Origin: Deltaproteobacteria bacterium
GTDB taxonomy: Bacteria; Desulfobacterota; Desulfomonilia; UBA1062
Assembly: GCA_029552245.1 (NCBI GenBank)
Contig: JAKPDW010000088.1
Coordinates: forward strand, 1 to 64,000
Direction of reading: 5' to 3'
Length of the DNA: 64,000 nt
Below are positions 18,837 through 27,480 of the stretch, in pieces (the first letter of the stretch is position 1; every line of letters begins with the position of its first letter). Both the position numbers and the translations under genes were made by a program. A model generated the notes under the pieces. That model had not been told where the DNA came from. It made no database searches and saw only the letters and a program-made list of their open reading frames with translations.

Positions 18837-19836
18837 CCGCAGGCATCCCCGTCTTGAGCTCGTAGTTCGGGTTCTCGAGAGAGACCTTCACGAGGTAGAC
18901 CAGCTTCACGCGCTCTTTCCTGGTCTGGATGAACTTCGGAGTGAACTCGGCCTCGGGCGAGACATAGCTCACCACCCCGTGGTAGACCTTGCCCGGAAAC
19001 GAGTCCACCGTGACCTCGACGCGCGCCCCGGGTCTCACCTTGGCTATGGCGGTCTCCTCCACGAAGATCTTCAGGTCCACCCTCGACAGGTCGGTCACGG
19101 TGATCGCCTCCCTGGAGGGGTTGACCACCTCCCCGGGCTCCACGTTCCTGCTCGTGACCACCCCCGTGACCGGGGAGACCAACGTGGCGTAGCCGAGCTG
19201 TATGGTGGCCTGCTCCAGCGAGGAACGGGACGAGAGCACCTGGGCCTTGGCCGCCTCGAGCTCCTTCTTCGTGGCCTCTATCTTCTCGAGCGCGGCTTCG
19301 GCCTGGATGCGGGCGGCCTCGGCCTCCCTCACCGCCGAGAGGGCGGTGTCGTGGCCGAGCCTGTAGGCGTCCCTCTCCTTCTCGGAGACCACCCCCTCGG
19401 CGTAGAGCCTTTCGTAACGCTCCTTGTTCCTCCTCGCCTCCCTCTCCGCGCTCCTTGCCCTGTCCAGGACGGCCCAAGCCCTCCTGAGGTCCTGCGGAAG
19501 CACGGACTTCATGACCTCGAGCGAGGTGGCGAGCTGCTCTGCGAGCCTCTCCGCGCGCTCGAGGTTCGCTTTCGCCATGAGGACCCTGGAAGCGAGTTCC
19601 GCGTCGTCGAGCCGGGCGAGCACCGCGCCTTTGTCCACGCGCATACCCTCCTGAGCCAGGACCTCCCTCACCCGTCCCGAGGTCTGGAAGGCGAGCCCTA
19701 TGTCCGTGGCCTCGATGGTGCCCGAGTAGACCAGGTCGCCATCTGCCGAGCCTCTCTGACCGACCCACACGATGACGCCTACCGCGGCCAGCAGCAGGGC
19801 CAGGATCACGACAACCTTGCGCACACGCATGCTCAC
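18820..19836 (-). CDS. HlyD-family membrane-fusion protein of the exporter (YbhG-like)
   Basis: A 338-residue periplasmic adaptor. It has an N-terminal membrane anchor (VVVILALLLAAVGVIVWV), a first lipoyl half (GTIEATDIGLAFQTSGRV), a long coiled-coil hairpin from about 75 to 195 rich in Glu, Arg and Ala, a second lipoyl half (YATLVSPVTGVVTSRNVEPGE) and a beta-barrel domain. It would link the ABC pump to an outer-membrane TolC-like channel, which is not encoded here. It overlaps the TetR gene by 4 bp and the ATPase gene by 17 bp. Confidence 0.9.
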   Translation of the reverse strand: MSMRVRKVVVILALLLAAVGVIVWVGQRGSADGDLVYSGTIEATDIGLAFQTSGRVREVLAQEGMRVDKGAVLARLDDAELASRVLMAKANLERAERLAEQLATSLEVMKSVLPQDLRRAWAVLDRARSAEREARRNKERYERLYAEGVVSEKERDAYRLGHDTALSAVREAEAARIQAEAALEKIEATKKELEAAKAQVLSSRSSLEQATIQLGYATLVSPVTGVVTSRNVEPGEVVNPSREAITVTDLSRVDLKIFVEETAIAKVRPGARVEVTVDSFPGKVYHGVVSYVSPEAEFTPKFIQTRKERVKLVYLVKVSLENPNYELKTGMPADARIR

Positions 19837-20492
19837 CCTCCCGGTCGAGCCTTGGAGGCCGAGACGGCCTTGATGACGAGGCGCTCGATCTCCCCGGCAA
19901 CCTCTCCCATGAGCCTTTCCCCACCCGTGCCGCCCAGGTGGGATGCAGCCCTGAGCATGGATTTCAGCCTGGCCGGCATGTGCCGTGAGATCGCGGCCGC
20001 ACCGACTACCATGAGGTGCACAACGAGCGGCATGACCTCCTCGAACACCCCTTCCTTCCTGCCGGCGTCGAGGATCTTCGCCAGCCTGTCCAGGATGCCT
20101 GAGACCCCCTTCAGGAAGGCCTCGGGCAGGTGCGACCCCCCCGAGGCCATCTCGCGCATGATGATCCGTGGCATCTCCGGGTGTTCGTCGAAGGTCTGCA
20201 TGAGAACCCTCACGTACGTGCGCAACATCTCGTCCGCGCGGGACGTCCCCGAGAGTTTCTCGTCGAGCCTGACCGCTGCCGCGCCGACCACGTTCAGGAT
20301 GACCCGCTCGTAGAGCGCCTTCTTGTTCCCCACGTGGTAGTACAGCGCGGCCTTGTTCACCCCCGCCCTCTTCGCTATCGCCTCCACCCGGGCGCCATCG
20401 AACCCCTTTTCCGCGAACTCGACCGTGGCCGCGCGCACGATCCTGGCGAGGGTGCCGCCGGAACTCCGCCTCTTTCCTCGGGTCGATCCCAT
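19833..20492 (-). CDS. TetR-family repressor of the exporter operon (CecR-like)
   Basis: A 219-residue regulator. The DNA-binding domain reads ARIVRAATVEFAEKGFDGARVEAIAKRAGVNKAALYYHVGNKKALYERV, a textbook TetR helix-turn-helix. The C-terminal part is a mostly helical ligand domain. I took the ATG at 20492; a TTG at 20504 in the same frame lies inside the operator and is less likely. There is no clear ribosome site, and transcription probably starts only about 15 bases upstream. As first gene of the operon it should repress itself and the pump until an effector binds. Confidence 0.9.
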   Translation of the reverse strand: MGSTRGKRRSSGGTLARIVRAATVEFAEKGFDGARVEAIAKRAGVNKAALYYHVGNKKALYERVILNVVGAAAVRLDEKLSGTSRADEMLRTYVRVLMQTFDEHPEMPRIIMREMASGGSHLPEAFLKGVSGILDRLAKILDAGRKEGVFEEVMPLVVHLMVVGAAAISRHMPARLKSMLRAASHLGGTGGERLMGEVAGEIERLVIKAVSASKARPGG

Positions 20493-20497
20493 GTTTT

Positions 20498-20538
20498 TAA
20501 CCAACCGTTTAGTTATATGACAAGGAGGCCCCTGTCAA
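20498..20538 (-). promoter_or_regulatory. Promoter and palindromic TetR operator of the exporter operon
   Basis: On the minus strand TTGACA (20533-20538) and TATAAC (20512-20517) are spaced 15 bp. The imperfect palindrome TAACTAAACGGTTGGTTA at 20498-20515 overlaps the -10 and the start point; its symmetry and AACT..AGTT/GGTT arms are typical of TetR operators. The -35 lies inside the 3' end of the DUF2784 gene. Confidence 0.65.
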
Positions 20539-20912
20539 CATCCCCTTTTCCTCACCAGGAGAGACCCGTAGACCGCCACGTTCACCGCCGCGACGATCAC
20601 GGCGAGCACGACCTGGATATCCCTCGTGAGCCACCCGGGGTATATCATGGAATCCATGAGGTGGATCAGGATGTCGCCCGCGTACGGGTCGATCCCCGCC
20701 CTCGCCCTGAACTCGTTCTCGAGCGGGGTGAGGGGACACGTGAGCCCGAAGGCCTCCACCACGATCCCCCAGAACACGCACGGGAGGTGGATCCAGGCCA
20801 GCCTGGGCGACCACCTGACGGCCACGCCCCCGGCCACGACAAAGAGGACGAACGCCGCGTGAGCGACCATCACCGCGTATGCGAGGACCCGGAAAGTGAG
20901 CCCATCTCCCAT
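20535..20912 (-). CDS. DUF2784 family membrane protein
   Basis: A 125-residue integral membrane protein of unknown function with about four helices. It matches the DUF2784 pattern: VLFVVAGGVAVRWSPRLAWIHLPCVFWGIVVE, then GLTCPLTPLENEFR, HLMDSMIYPGWLTRDIQ and a C-terminal helix. The length is normal for the family. It stands upstream of the TetR gene on the same strand, and the TetR promoter overlaps its end. Nothing here shows a link to the exporter. Confidence 0.85.
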   Translation of the reverse strand: MGDGLTFRVLAYAVMVAHAAFVLFVVAGGVAVRWSPRLAWIHLPCVFWGIVVEAFGLTCPLTPLENEFRARAGIDPYAGDILIHLMDSMIYPGWLTRDIQVVLAVIVAAVNVAVYGSLLVRKRGC

Positions 20913-21635
20913 ACCATCGAAAGGTAATGACTGAGGCCCGGGCGTACAAGCGTATTGGTTGTCTTTTTAGCGTTCCGGCGGGAGGCCCATCGGGGCCGCG
21001 CCATCAATCGGCGTATCCCCCCTGAAGGCGGCCACGGGAGAAACCCTTTCACTCTTTTCACATCCTTCATTCAGGTCCATCCAGGTCTGCCGTCAACGAC
21101 ACAGGCCCAACGCCACGAACCTCGCCGCCTTCGCCAGGACCATCACCCGTTCCCCTGGAGGGCTGCCCCGGGACACGCCCTCGAGCCTGGCAGTGCGCCT
21201 CTCTGCAGGCCTTACGGGTTTCATGCCCTGTCGATGCCGGCAACCAAACACCTCTCTTCCCCGGGTCGTCGTGCTTTTCCCTCAGGTCCCCACAACGATT
21301 ATTGCGCGCACGCCATGGCCTTTTGCCCTTTGCTGATCGGCCATGATCATGGGCATGTCCATGATCGTCCAGGGGCTTGCCATAAGAGAATCACGAAGAA
21401 TAGTCCATTTTCGCGAGCTATCGAGACATCTTTTCGCCGCTTCCGTGATATCGGGATGTTACAAGGGCGACCGGTCCCCGCGATGTTTCTATCCCCTTGT
21501 TTTCCATTGCGATTTCTCGAAACCTTGACTGCCGTGGCCTATCCTGGTAGTGAACACACGTACACACAACGACATCGGGGCCATGCATCCTGGCCGAATC
21601 AATGACCGACAGCGCTGAGAACGAGGAGGTATGTC
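20913..21635. other. Long divergent intergenic region
   Basis: About 720 bp between the DUF2784 gene and the NlpC/P60 gene. Several open frames exist, none protein-like. The right 250 bp are clearly less GC-rich than the rest of the window, which could reflect a promoter region or foreign DNA. TTGACT near 21525 is a possible -35 for the NlpC/P60 gene, but no good -10 follows. No RNA gene was recognised. Confidence 0.4.
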
Positions 21636-22616
21636 ATGTCATCGAGATATGCTCTCGCTCCAGTTGTCTGCCTGACAGTCTTGATGTTCGTCGCTGCATC
21701 CAGTCATCAGCTGTATGCGCGTCCCTTGCCGGAAAAGACGAACCCGTCCGAGCTCGCCCGCATCCACAGCACGGGCAAACCGGAGGCCCGGTCACACGCG
21801 GCCGGGCATGAGCAAAGGGATGCCAAGACTGTTTCCCCGACAAAGGCACAACCCCAAAAAGGCGCATCTTCCCTGGGGCGCGATAAGACGGGTAGCGCAA
21901 CGAACCGGACGGCCGGCCGTGCCCATGCCCGGAAGGATCACCACGCAAAGGCCGCCCTTTCTCCCAAGAAAAAGAAGGGCGAGGCCCTCTCTTCGGGCAA
22001 GAAACACACAAGCCGCACGAGGGTGACGTCGCGACACGCGGGCAAAGGCGGCCGTCACTCGAGCCAAGCCAGGCACACCGCCGCTCATGTCTCGCCTCAC
22101 GAAAAACCAGCTCTCGTGGCCGCCCCTCAGGACATCACGCCGGCGGGGCAGTCAGCGTTCTTCAAGGATCCGTCCGCGCCCGACAACGAGCACGAGACGG
22201 ACAAGCTCACCCGCAACGTCATCCTGTCCGCGTACCGCTACCTTGGCTCCCCCTACCGCTATGGGGGGACCTCGCCCTCGGGGTTCGACTGCTCGGGCTT
22301 CGTGCGCTACGTCTTCGAGGAGAACGGCATCTCCCTGTCCCGCAGCTCACGCACCCAGGTCCACGAGGGGATGCCTGTCGACCTCTCCTCGTTGAAACCG
22401 GGCGACCTCGTCTTCTTCAAGATGCGACGGGGTGTCAGGGCCGCGGTCGACCACGTGGGGATCTACGTGGGAGAAGGGTTCTTCATCCACGCCTCTTCCC
22501 GCGGAGCCAAGGAGATCTCGCTGGACTCGCTCGAGTCGAGCCCCTACCGCGACACCATGGTGGGGGCGCGAAGGATCCTCGAGAGCCCCAGCGACGAGTC
22601 CTTCGTCGTCGAATGA
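21636..22616 (+). CDS. Secreted NlpC/P60 peptidoglycan endopeptidase with basic linker
   Basis: A 326-residue cell-wall hydrolase. A signal peptide covers about residues 1-28 (VVCLTVLMFVAASSHQLYA). Residues 30-170 form a low-complexity linker full of Lys, Arg, His, Ser and Ala, which may bind the cell wall or other polyanions. The catalytic domain follows with YRYGGTSPSGFDCSGF (Cys nucleophile), KPGDLVFFK and DHVGIYVGEGFFIHAS (catalytic His). GAGGAGG about 8 bases upstream supports the start. It probably cuts stem peptides between D-Glu and the diamino acid, as inferred from the family. Confidence 0.9.
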   Translation: MSSRYALAPVVCLTVLMFVAASSHQLYARPLPEKTNPSELARIHSTGKPEARSHAAGHEQRDAKTVSPTKAQPQKGASSLGRDKTGSATNRTAGRAHARKDHHAKAALSPKKKKGEALSSGKKHTSRTRVTSRHAGKGGRHSSQARHTAAHVSPHEKPALVAAPQDITPAGQSAFFKDPSAPDNEHETDKLTRNVILSAYRYLGSPYRYGGTSPSGFDCSGFVRYVFEENGISLSRSSRTQVHEGMPVDLSSLKPGDLVFFKMRRGVRAAVDHVGIYVGEGFFIHASSRGAKEISLDSLESSPYRDTMVGARRILESPSDESFVVE

Positions 22617-22668
22617 CGGGCACGCCTTGCCACATGACCAGCACTGCCGTACACCGTACGCAAGGACC

Positions 22669-23043
22669 ATGAAGGTTTCCGACAGAGAGTTCGCAAGGAT
22701 CGTGGCCAGGGCGCTCGACAACATCCCCGAGGAGATCATGCGCCACGTGGAAAACGTGGCCGTCACCATCGAGGACCGCCACTCCCCCGAGGTGCTCGAG
22801 GAGATGGGCCTGGAACCTGACGAGCCGCTCTTCGGCCTCTACACGGGCGTGGCCCTGACCGAGAGGGAGATCTCGTCCCCCGAGCTCATGCCGGACACGA
22901 TCGTGATATTCAAGGAGCCCCTCCTCGAGTACTGCACGAGCAGGGAAGAACTCGAAGAGGAGATAGAGATCACGGTCGTGCACGAGATCGCGCACTACTT
23001 CGGCATCAGCGAGGAGCGGCTGGCGGAACTCGGCTACGACTGA
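22669..23043 (+). CDS. Zincin-like metallopeptidase family protein (DUF1025/MMP-like)
   Basis: A 124-residue protein of the minimal zincin family. The zinc motif HExxH is at the C-terminal end in VVHEIAHYFGISEERLAELGY, the usual place and wording for this family. The N-terminal half has IPEEIMRHVENVAVTIED and the middle YTGVALTERE. No signal peptide is seen, so it is cytoplasmic. Substrate unknown. ATG at 22669 has AGGA upstream; the frame stays open further left but overlaps the NlpC gene. It lies 52 bp after the NlpC/P60 gene and may be cotranscribed. Confidence 0.85.
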   Translation: MKVSDREFARIVARALDNIPEEIMRHVENVAVTIEDRHSPEVLEEMGLEPDEPLFGLYTGVALTEREISSPELMPDTIVIFKEPLLEYCTSREELEEEIEITVVHEIAHYFGISEERLAELGYD

Positions 23044-23268
23044 ACCGGCGTACCTTCACGACCTGCGTCAGCACAACACGCCGAGACCGGGCTTGCCCTC
23101 AGCCGCCCGGTTGCCTGATCCGGCAATGTTCCCCAGCCCGGGGTGCGCGACCCCCGGTGCTTTTCAGGTTGGCTGGTCCTCGACGGCAGCTCAGGGCAAA
23201 CCACCTCGGGGAGCCTCTGCCTCGAGCGGGGTGCGCGCGGCGGGGCCGCCGCCGCGCCTGCCCCCCCG

Positions 23269-25203
23269 TCAGTACAGCCCCTCGGGCGGCGGCGTATCCC
23301 CGCGCTGCCCCTTCCCGCCGTGCGACGCGATCTTGTCCCTCTCGATCCTCACCTTGTGCCAGCCGCGCTTGTCGTCCTTGGCCTGGGCGAGGTATTCCTT
23401 CACGACGAGGTCACGCTTCGTCTCCAGGAGACTCTCCCTGAGCTCCCTTGCCTTCTCGGGGGACAGATCCTTGGGGTCCGCGGCCTTCCTGGACTTGATC
23501 CACACGACGTACGCCTTTGTCCCCGCATCGAAGGCCTTGGGTTTCGTCAGGTCGTCCACCTGGTCCATGAGGCCCTTGATCGACTCGAGGCCGGGAACCG
23601 AGGCCGCCGATCTCGTGAACTCGCCCGTTGACTGCGGGTTCATGGCCACGAGCCGGGCGGTCTCTGTCTCGCACAGCTTGCGCGCATGTTCCAGGGCCTG
23701 CCTGGCGGCCGCCTTCACCTTCGCGTCCTCGCGCACGAGCGCCGCGATGTCCTTGAGTTCGGGGATCCGGGACAGCTCCTTCCTGCTCACCTGGTACAAC
23801 GCATACCCCTCGGGCGTTTCCACCACCTCGCCGAGCTCACCCGTGGCGAAGGTGAAGGCCTTCTTGACAGCCTCAGGTTCGATGAAGGCCGCCTTGAGTT
23901 CCTCCTCGGAAGCCGGGCCGACGATCCTGGGGGCAAGGCCCCGCGCCTTCGCGAAGGCCTCGACATCGGGCTTTTTACTCTCGTAGAGCTCCATGAAGGC
24001 CTTCTTGGCCTCCTCGCGTGCAACGATCTTGGCACGTTGGGTCGAGAGCTTCCCGACAATGGCCTGGGCGACCTCTTCGAAGGGTGTCTCTTTGGCGGCC
24101 TTGCGCGCCTCGAGCTTCACGATGTGAAGGCCGTTCTTCGACCTGAAGGGCCCCTTCACGTCGCCGGGTTGCATCCCGCTCACCGCCTTCGCGATCTCCT
24201 CGGGCAGCGAGCCCAGGGGCACCTCGCCGAGGTCTCCGCCCTTGGGACCGCTCGTGGGGTCTTCGGAATAGGTCTTGGCCAGGGCCGCGAAATCCTTGCC
24301 GGCCTTGATCTCCGCCATGATCCTCTCTGCGAGCGCCGTCTTTTCTCCCTGGGTCTTCGCATCGGACCCTTCGGGGACCGTGATCAGGATGTTCCTGAGC
24401 TGCACCGCTTCAGGACGGCTGAACTCGCCCTTGTGGGACTCGAAGTAATCCCGGGCCTCCTCCTCGCTCACCCGCGCCTGGTCGAGGTAGCGGGAGGTCG
24501 GGAAATCCACGAGCGTGACCGTGATCCTGGCGGGCACCCGGTATCTTTCCTTGTTCTCCTCGAAGAACTTCTTGACCTCGTCATCCCCGACCTGGACCGA
24601 GGCAAGGAAGTCCTGGGGGCTGACGACGAGATAGTTGAGGTCGTAGGTGTCGTTCATGAGGTGGTACAGGGCCTCGATCTCGTCGGAGGTGACCGTCACG
24701 TTCTCGCTGATGAGCGAGAAGAAGAGCTTCTTCAGGAAGTTCTTCCTGGTCTTGTCCTCGAACTGCGCGGGCGTCATCCCCTCGTACTCGAGGTATCTCC
24801 GGTACAGGGTCTCGTCGAAGGCGCCGTCACGCCGAAAGATGTCCACCTGGCTGATGAAGTGCTGGAGGTCCTCTTCCTTCACCACGATCCCCATCTTCTT
24901 CGCGTCCGCCTCGATGATGTACTGATCCACGAGATCGTCCAGGACCTTCTCCCTGAGGTTGAGCCCCTCGATGAGCTCGGGCGTGAGCGCTTGGCCGAAC
25001 TGCTTCTGGAATGCCTTGAGCGTCTCCGTGTAGGCCTTGGAGTACTGCTCCACGGAAATGATCGTCCGGTCCACCTTTGCGACCTTGTTCGCCTCTCGGG
25101 ACATGTACGAGCTGCCGCCCCAGAGGACGAACACGAAGATGATGGCCCCGAAGGCCACGTAGGCGAGGATACCCTTCGAATGTCTACGGAGATAGGTAAG
25201 CAT
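23269..25203 (-). CDS. ppiD: PpiD-type membrane-anchored peptidyl-prolyl isomerase/chaperone
   Basis: A 644-residue periplasmic folding factor. One N-terminal transmembrane helix (ILAYVAFGAIIFVFVLWG) is followed by a SurA-N-like chaperone part (VAKVDRTIISVEQY, LDDLVDQYIIEADAKKMGI). A PpiC parvulin domain lies at about 255-365, with LRNILITVPEGSDA, YSEDPTSGPKGGDLGEVPLG and GPFRSKNGLHIVKL. The remaining C-terminal part is a long helical region with an additional degenerate parvulin-like segment (SRIPELKDIAAL). Length and layout match PpiD. It should help outer-membrane and secreted proteins fold as they leave the Sec channel. Confidence 0.9.
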   Translation of the reverse strand: MLTYLRRHSKGILAYVAFGAIIFVFVLWGGSSYMSREANKVAKVDRTIISVEQYSKAYTETLKAFQKQFGQALTPELIEGLNLREKVLDDLVDQYIIEADAKKMGIVVKEEDLQHFISQVDIFRRDGAFDETLYRRYLEYEGMTPAQFEDKTRKNFLKKLFFSLISENVTVTSDEIEALYHLMNDTYDLNYLVVSPQDFLASVQVGDDEVKKFFEENKERYRVPARITVTLVDFPTSRYLDQARVSEEEARDYFESHKGEFSRPEAVQLRNILITVPEGSDAKTQGEKTALAERIMAEIKAGKDFAALAKTYSEDPTSGPKGGDLGEVPLGSLPEEIAKAVSGMQPGDVKGPFRSKNGLHIVKLEARKAAKETPFEEVAQAIVGKLSTQRAKIVAREEAKKAFMELYESKKPDVEAFAKARGLAPRIVGPASEEELKAAFIEPEAVKKAFTFATGELGEVVETPEGYALYQVSRKELSRIPELKDIAALVREDAKVKAAARQALEHARKLCETETARLVAMNPQSTGEFTRSAASVPGLESIKGLMDQVDDLTKPKAFDAGTKAYVVWIKSRKAADPKDLSPEKARELRESLLETKRDLVVKEYLAQAKDDKRGWHKVRIERDKIASHGGKGQRGDTPPPEGLY

Positions 25204-25517
25204 TCAGCACCCCTTCGCTGAAGATGACATGTTGCAGGGCACGATAGACGAAGAGGACGATTTATGCAAGGATTTCATCGCCGAAAGACCGGTTAGGGCG
25301 CCTCCTGCACGCATCGCTCACCGGCCCCGCGAGGCCCTGGACGCGACGCCCGTGGGCGAGGCCGTCGTGTCGAGGCCGAAACCCTTGGGCGGCTTGAGCC
25401 GACGGAAACCATCACGAGCGATCAAAGCCCCTTGTCGGCCCTGCCGGTTCTGCATATACTCGTGATCGTGCAAGACATCGCGAACGACACCGATCCACAT
25501 TCTCATGGGGAGGTTTC
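25204..25517. other. Divergent intergenic region between ppiD and a small membrane protein gene
   Basis: No gene or RNA recognised. The right end contains a good promoter (25432-25460), annotated separately. TTTATG and AAGACC strings near 25260-25290 have no clear meaning. Confidence 0.4.
25432..25460 (+). promoter_or_regulatory. Sigma-70-type promoter of the 91-residue membrane protein gene
   Basis: TTGTCG at 25432-25437 and TATACT at 25455-25460 are spaced by the ideal 17 bp. Transcription should start near 25467, about 50 bases before the ATG at 25518. Confidence 0.65.
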
Positions 25518-25793
25518 ATGGACAAGGTGTTCTTCCTGGGCGGCTTGTCGGGGGTTCTCGCAGGGTTTGTGGTGATCTTCTACCAGGCACTCACGTTCCT
25601 CCAGCACAACGTGTGGAGACCGTACACCCTCATGGCGGCTCTCGACGCCGTGGCGCCGTCCGCGAACGCGGCCCTGTCCTCCTCGCCCGGCCTCAGGAGC
25701 GCGATCGAGGCGTGTCCTCTCTCCGCCTCCCTCATCGTGATCGGCCTCGTGCTCCTCTGGGTGGCGTCGAGGCTCAGGAACAGGTATGCCTGA
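25518..25793 (+). CDS. Small two-helix membrane protein, unknown function
   Basis: A 91-residue protein with two predicted membrane helices, about residues 5-27 (FFLGGLSGVLAGFVVIFYQAL) and 70-85 (LIVIGLVLLWVAS). A 40-residue Ala/Ser-rich segment lies between, and a basic RLRNR tail ends it. A good promoter and the ribosome site GGGGAGG about 7 bases upstream support it as a real gene. I do not recognise a family. It converges with the nuclease gene, 20 bp away. Confidence 0.65.
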   Translation: MDKVFFLGGLSGVLAGFVVIFYQALTFLQHNVWRPYTLMAALDAVAPSANAALSSSPGLRSAIEACPLSASLIVIGLVLLWVASRLRNRYA

Positions 25794-25813
25794 GGTGTCC
25801 GCCTCACCGGGGG

Positions 25814-26356
25814 TCATTGGGCAAGACCCCCGGTGCCTGCACCGCGCAAGACGCCGCCGGGGCCGGCCTTCTGCTTCGCGCGCCTGCCGGCCCATATCCC
25901 GAGACCCTTCGACCTCGCCTCCCTCTCGTAGGCCACGAAGAGGTCCCTCATGGGATGCGGGAATCTCCTGTACGCCTCGGCCCACCCCTCGCGGATGATC
26001 CGCCCGTTGACGAGGACATTGCCCACGTAGACGTAGGCCAACGTCCTGCCGTACCTGTCCACCGGGGGGTCTCCTATGGTCAGGGACACCTTCCTGCCCT
26101 CGACGAGAGAGGCGAGGAACTTCCTGCTCTCCTCGCCGTAGGGTTCACCCCTCCCGTAGGGGGACTCGACCTCGGGCGCATCCACACCTATGAGGCGGAC
26201 CTTCGTCCCGTCTGCAAGACGCAGGGTGTCCCCGTCGTACACGTGGCTGACGAGACGGGCCCTCGACGCGCCTGCGAACACGTATGCGCCGACGCACAGC
26301 GCGAGGACGACTGCCGCTCCCGCCGCGAGGGTGCGCCTGGCGGACCGCCCCATCAC
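25814..26356 (-). CDS. Secreted thermonuclease-like (SNase) nuclease
   Basis: A 180-residue staphylococcal-nuclease-type enzyme that would cut DNA or RNA with Ca2+. A membrane anchor or signal segment lies at about 9-30 (LAAGAAVVLALCVGAYVFAG). The domain then shows VYDGDTLRL, the catalytic VRLIGVDAPEVESP (first Arg and Ca2+ Asp/Glu region), YGEESRKFLASLVEG, DRYGRTLAYVYVG (second catalytic Arg in GRTLAY) and NGRIIREGWAEAYRR. All key residues appear present. The gene overlaps the next upstream gene by 4 bp, so the two are coupled. Its end converges on the small membrane protein gene. Confidence 0.9.
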   Translation of the reverse strand: MMGRSARRTLAAGAAVVLALCVGAYVFAGASRARLVSHVYDGDTLRLADGTKVRLIGVDAPEVESPYGRGEPYGEESRKFLASLVEGRKVSLTIGDPPVDRYGRTLAYVYVGNVLVNGRIIREGWAEAYRRFPHPMRDLFVAYEREARSKGLGIWAGRRAKQKAGPGGVLRGAGTGGLAQ

Positions 26357-27480
26357 CTCCCACCCCCAGCTTCACCCACCTTTCCCGGACCTTCACCGAT
26401 CCCCTCGAGGACCGCATCCGCGTAGGTCTCCGCGTGGGTGACCGGCGCCGCGTGGGTGCCGGGCAGGATCCCGAGACGTATCGTGGCCGAATCCGGCACG
26501 TCCGCGAAGAACCTCCGCCTGAAGCGCTCGAGGTCTTCCTTGCAGGGATCCCCCACCTCGGCCGTGCCCAGGAGGCGTATCGGGTCCATGAGGGTGTCCG
26601 AGGCCCCGAAGAAGACGGCGATGCGCCTGAGGTGCGAGGCCTTGAACCGCGTGCTGTCGCACAGGGTGGTACAATCATGTATGTCCCTGAAGACCCTGAG
26701 CACCTTCGAGGGATCCAGGGAGGTTCCCGCAAGCGCGATTGACCTCGCGAAATCCCCGCACAGGCCCTTCGTGAACCCCCATGCAGACCGGGCGAGCTTG
26801 CCCATGCGGCCCTCACCCCCGGCCCGGGCGACCATGGATGCCGACTCCCGGACGAACCTCGCCGTGAGCTTCCCCGGGGTGGTGGCCTCGTAGCCGGCCG
26901 GGCACACCTGTGCGAGCGACACCACGGTACCCGGGTACGCGTGCGCGACCCTCCTCGCCAGTATCGCACCGTGGGACCACCCCACCACGGCGAGCATCAC
27001 GCGTGGGGATCCGGGGGGGAGCGGGGGAGCGGGCGGGCCCAGGGCGACGGCCATGGCGCCGGTCTGCGGCGCCTGCCCGTGGATCCCGAGCCCCAGGCCG
27101 GCGCAGGCGTGCCTGACGAGTTCCACGAGCACCGTGACCTTCCCGTCGTCGCCCCTCAGGGAAGGGTCGTCACCGTGGGGCGTGTCGCACACCGGGACAA
27201 TCACGATGCCCGACCTGCTCTTCCAGGCGAGCCTTCCCGTGAACTCGAAGGCGTCATCGGGCCTCTGCGCGTGCCCGGGGAAGAAGACGATCACCGGGGG
27301 CGGCTGGGCGTTGCCCGAGGACGCGGCCTCCTTCTCCCGGCCGGTCCTTGCGTCGATGGCGAGCACGTACCCCCTGACGGTCTCGCCGTTGAACGTGACA
27401 AAGAGCTTCTCGACAGGGGTCTTAGCCGGTCTTGACCGAGACCCGGCCTGGGCCGGGTGCACGTCTTTTCTCGTCTTCAT
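26353..27480 (-). CDS. Putative alpha/beta hydrolase, unknown substrate
   Basis: A 375-residue protein. The stretch VIVFFPGHAQRPDD resembles the oxyanion-hole start of alpha/beta hydrolases, and AVVGWSHGAILARRVA is a GxSxG nucleophile elbow with Ser in GWSHG. The later VFFGASDTLMDP and GTHAAPVTHAET could supply the acid and His. No clear signal peptide. I chose the ATG at 27480 because GGGGAG lies about 6 bases upstream; the open frame runs on to 27555 without family support. It overlaps the downstream nuclease gene by 4 bp. A lipase or esterase role is an inference from the fold only. Confidence 0.65.
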   Translation of the reverse strand: MKTRKDVHPAQAGSRSRPAKTPVEKLFVTFNGETVRGYVLAIDARTGREKEAASSGNAQPPPVIVFFPGHAQRPDDAFEFTGRLAWKSRSGIVIVPVCDTPHGDDPSLRGDDGKVTVLVELVRHACAGLGLGIHGQAPQTGAMAVALGPPAPPLPPGSPRVMLAVVGWSHGAILARRVAHAYPGTVVSLAQVCPAGYEATTPGKLTARFVRESASMVARAGGEGRMGKLARSAWGFTKGLCGDFARSIALAGTSLDPSKVLRVFRDIHDCTTLCDSTRFKASHLRRIAVFFGASDTLMDPIRLLGTAEVGDPCKEDLERFRRRFFADVPDSATIRLGILPGTHAAPVTHAETYADAVLEGIGEGPGKVGEAGGGR

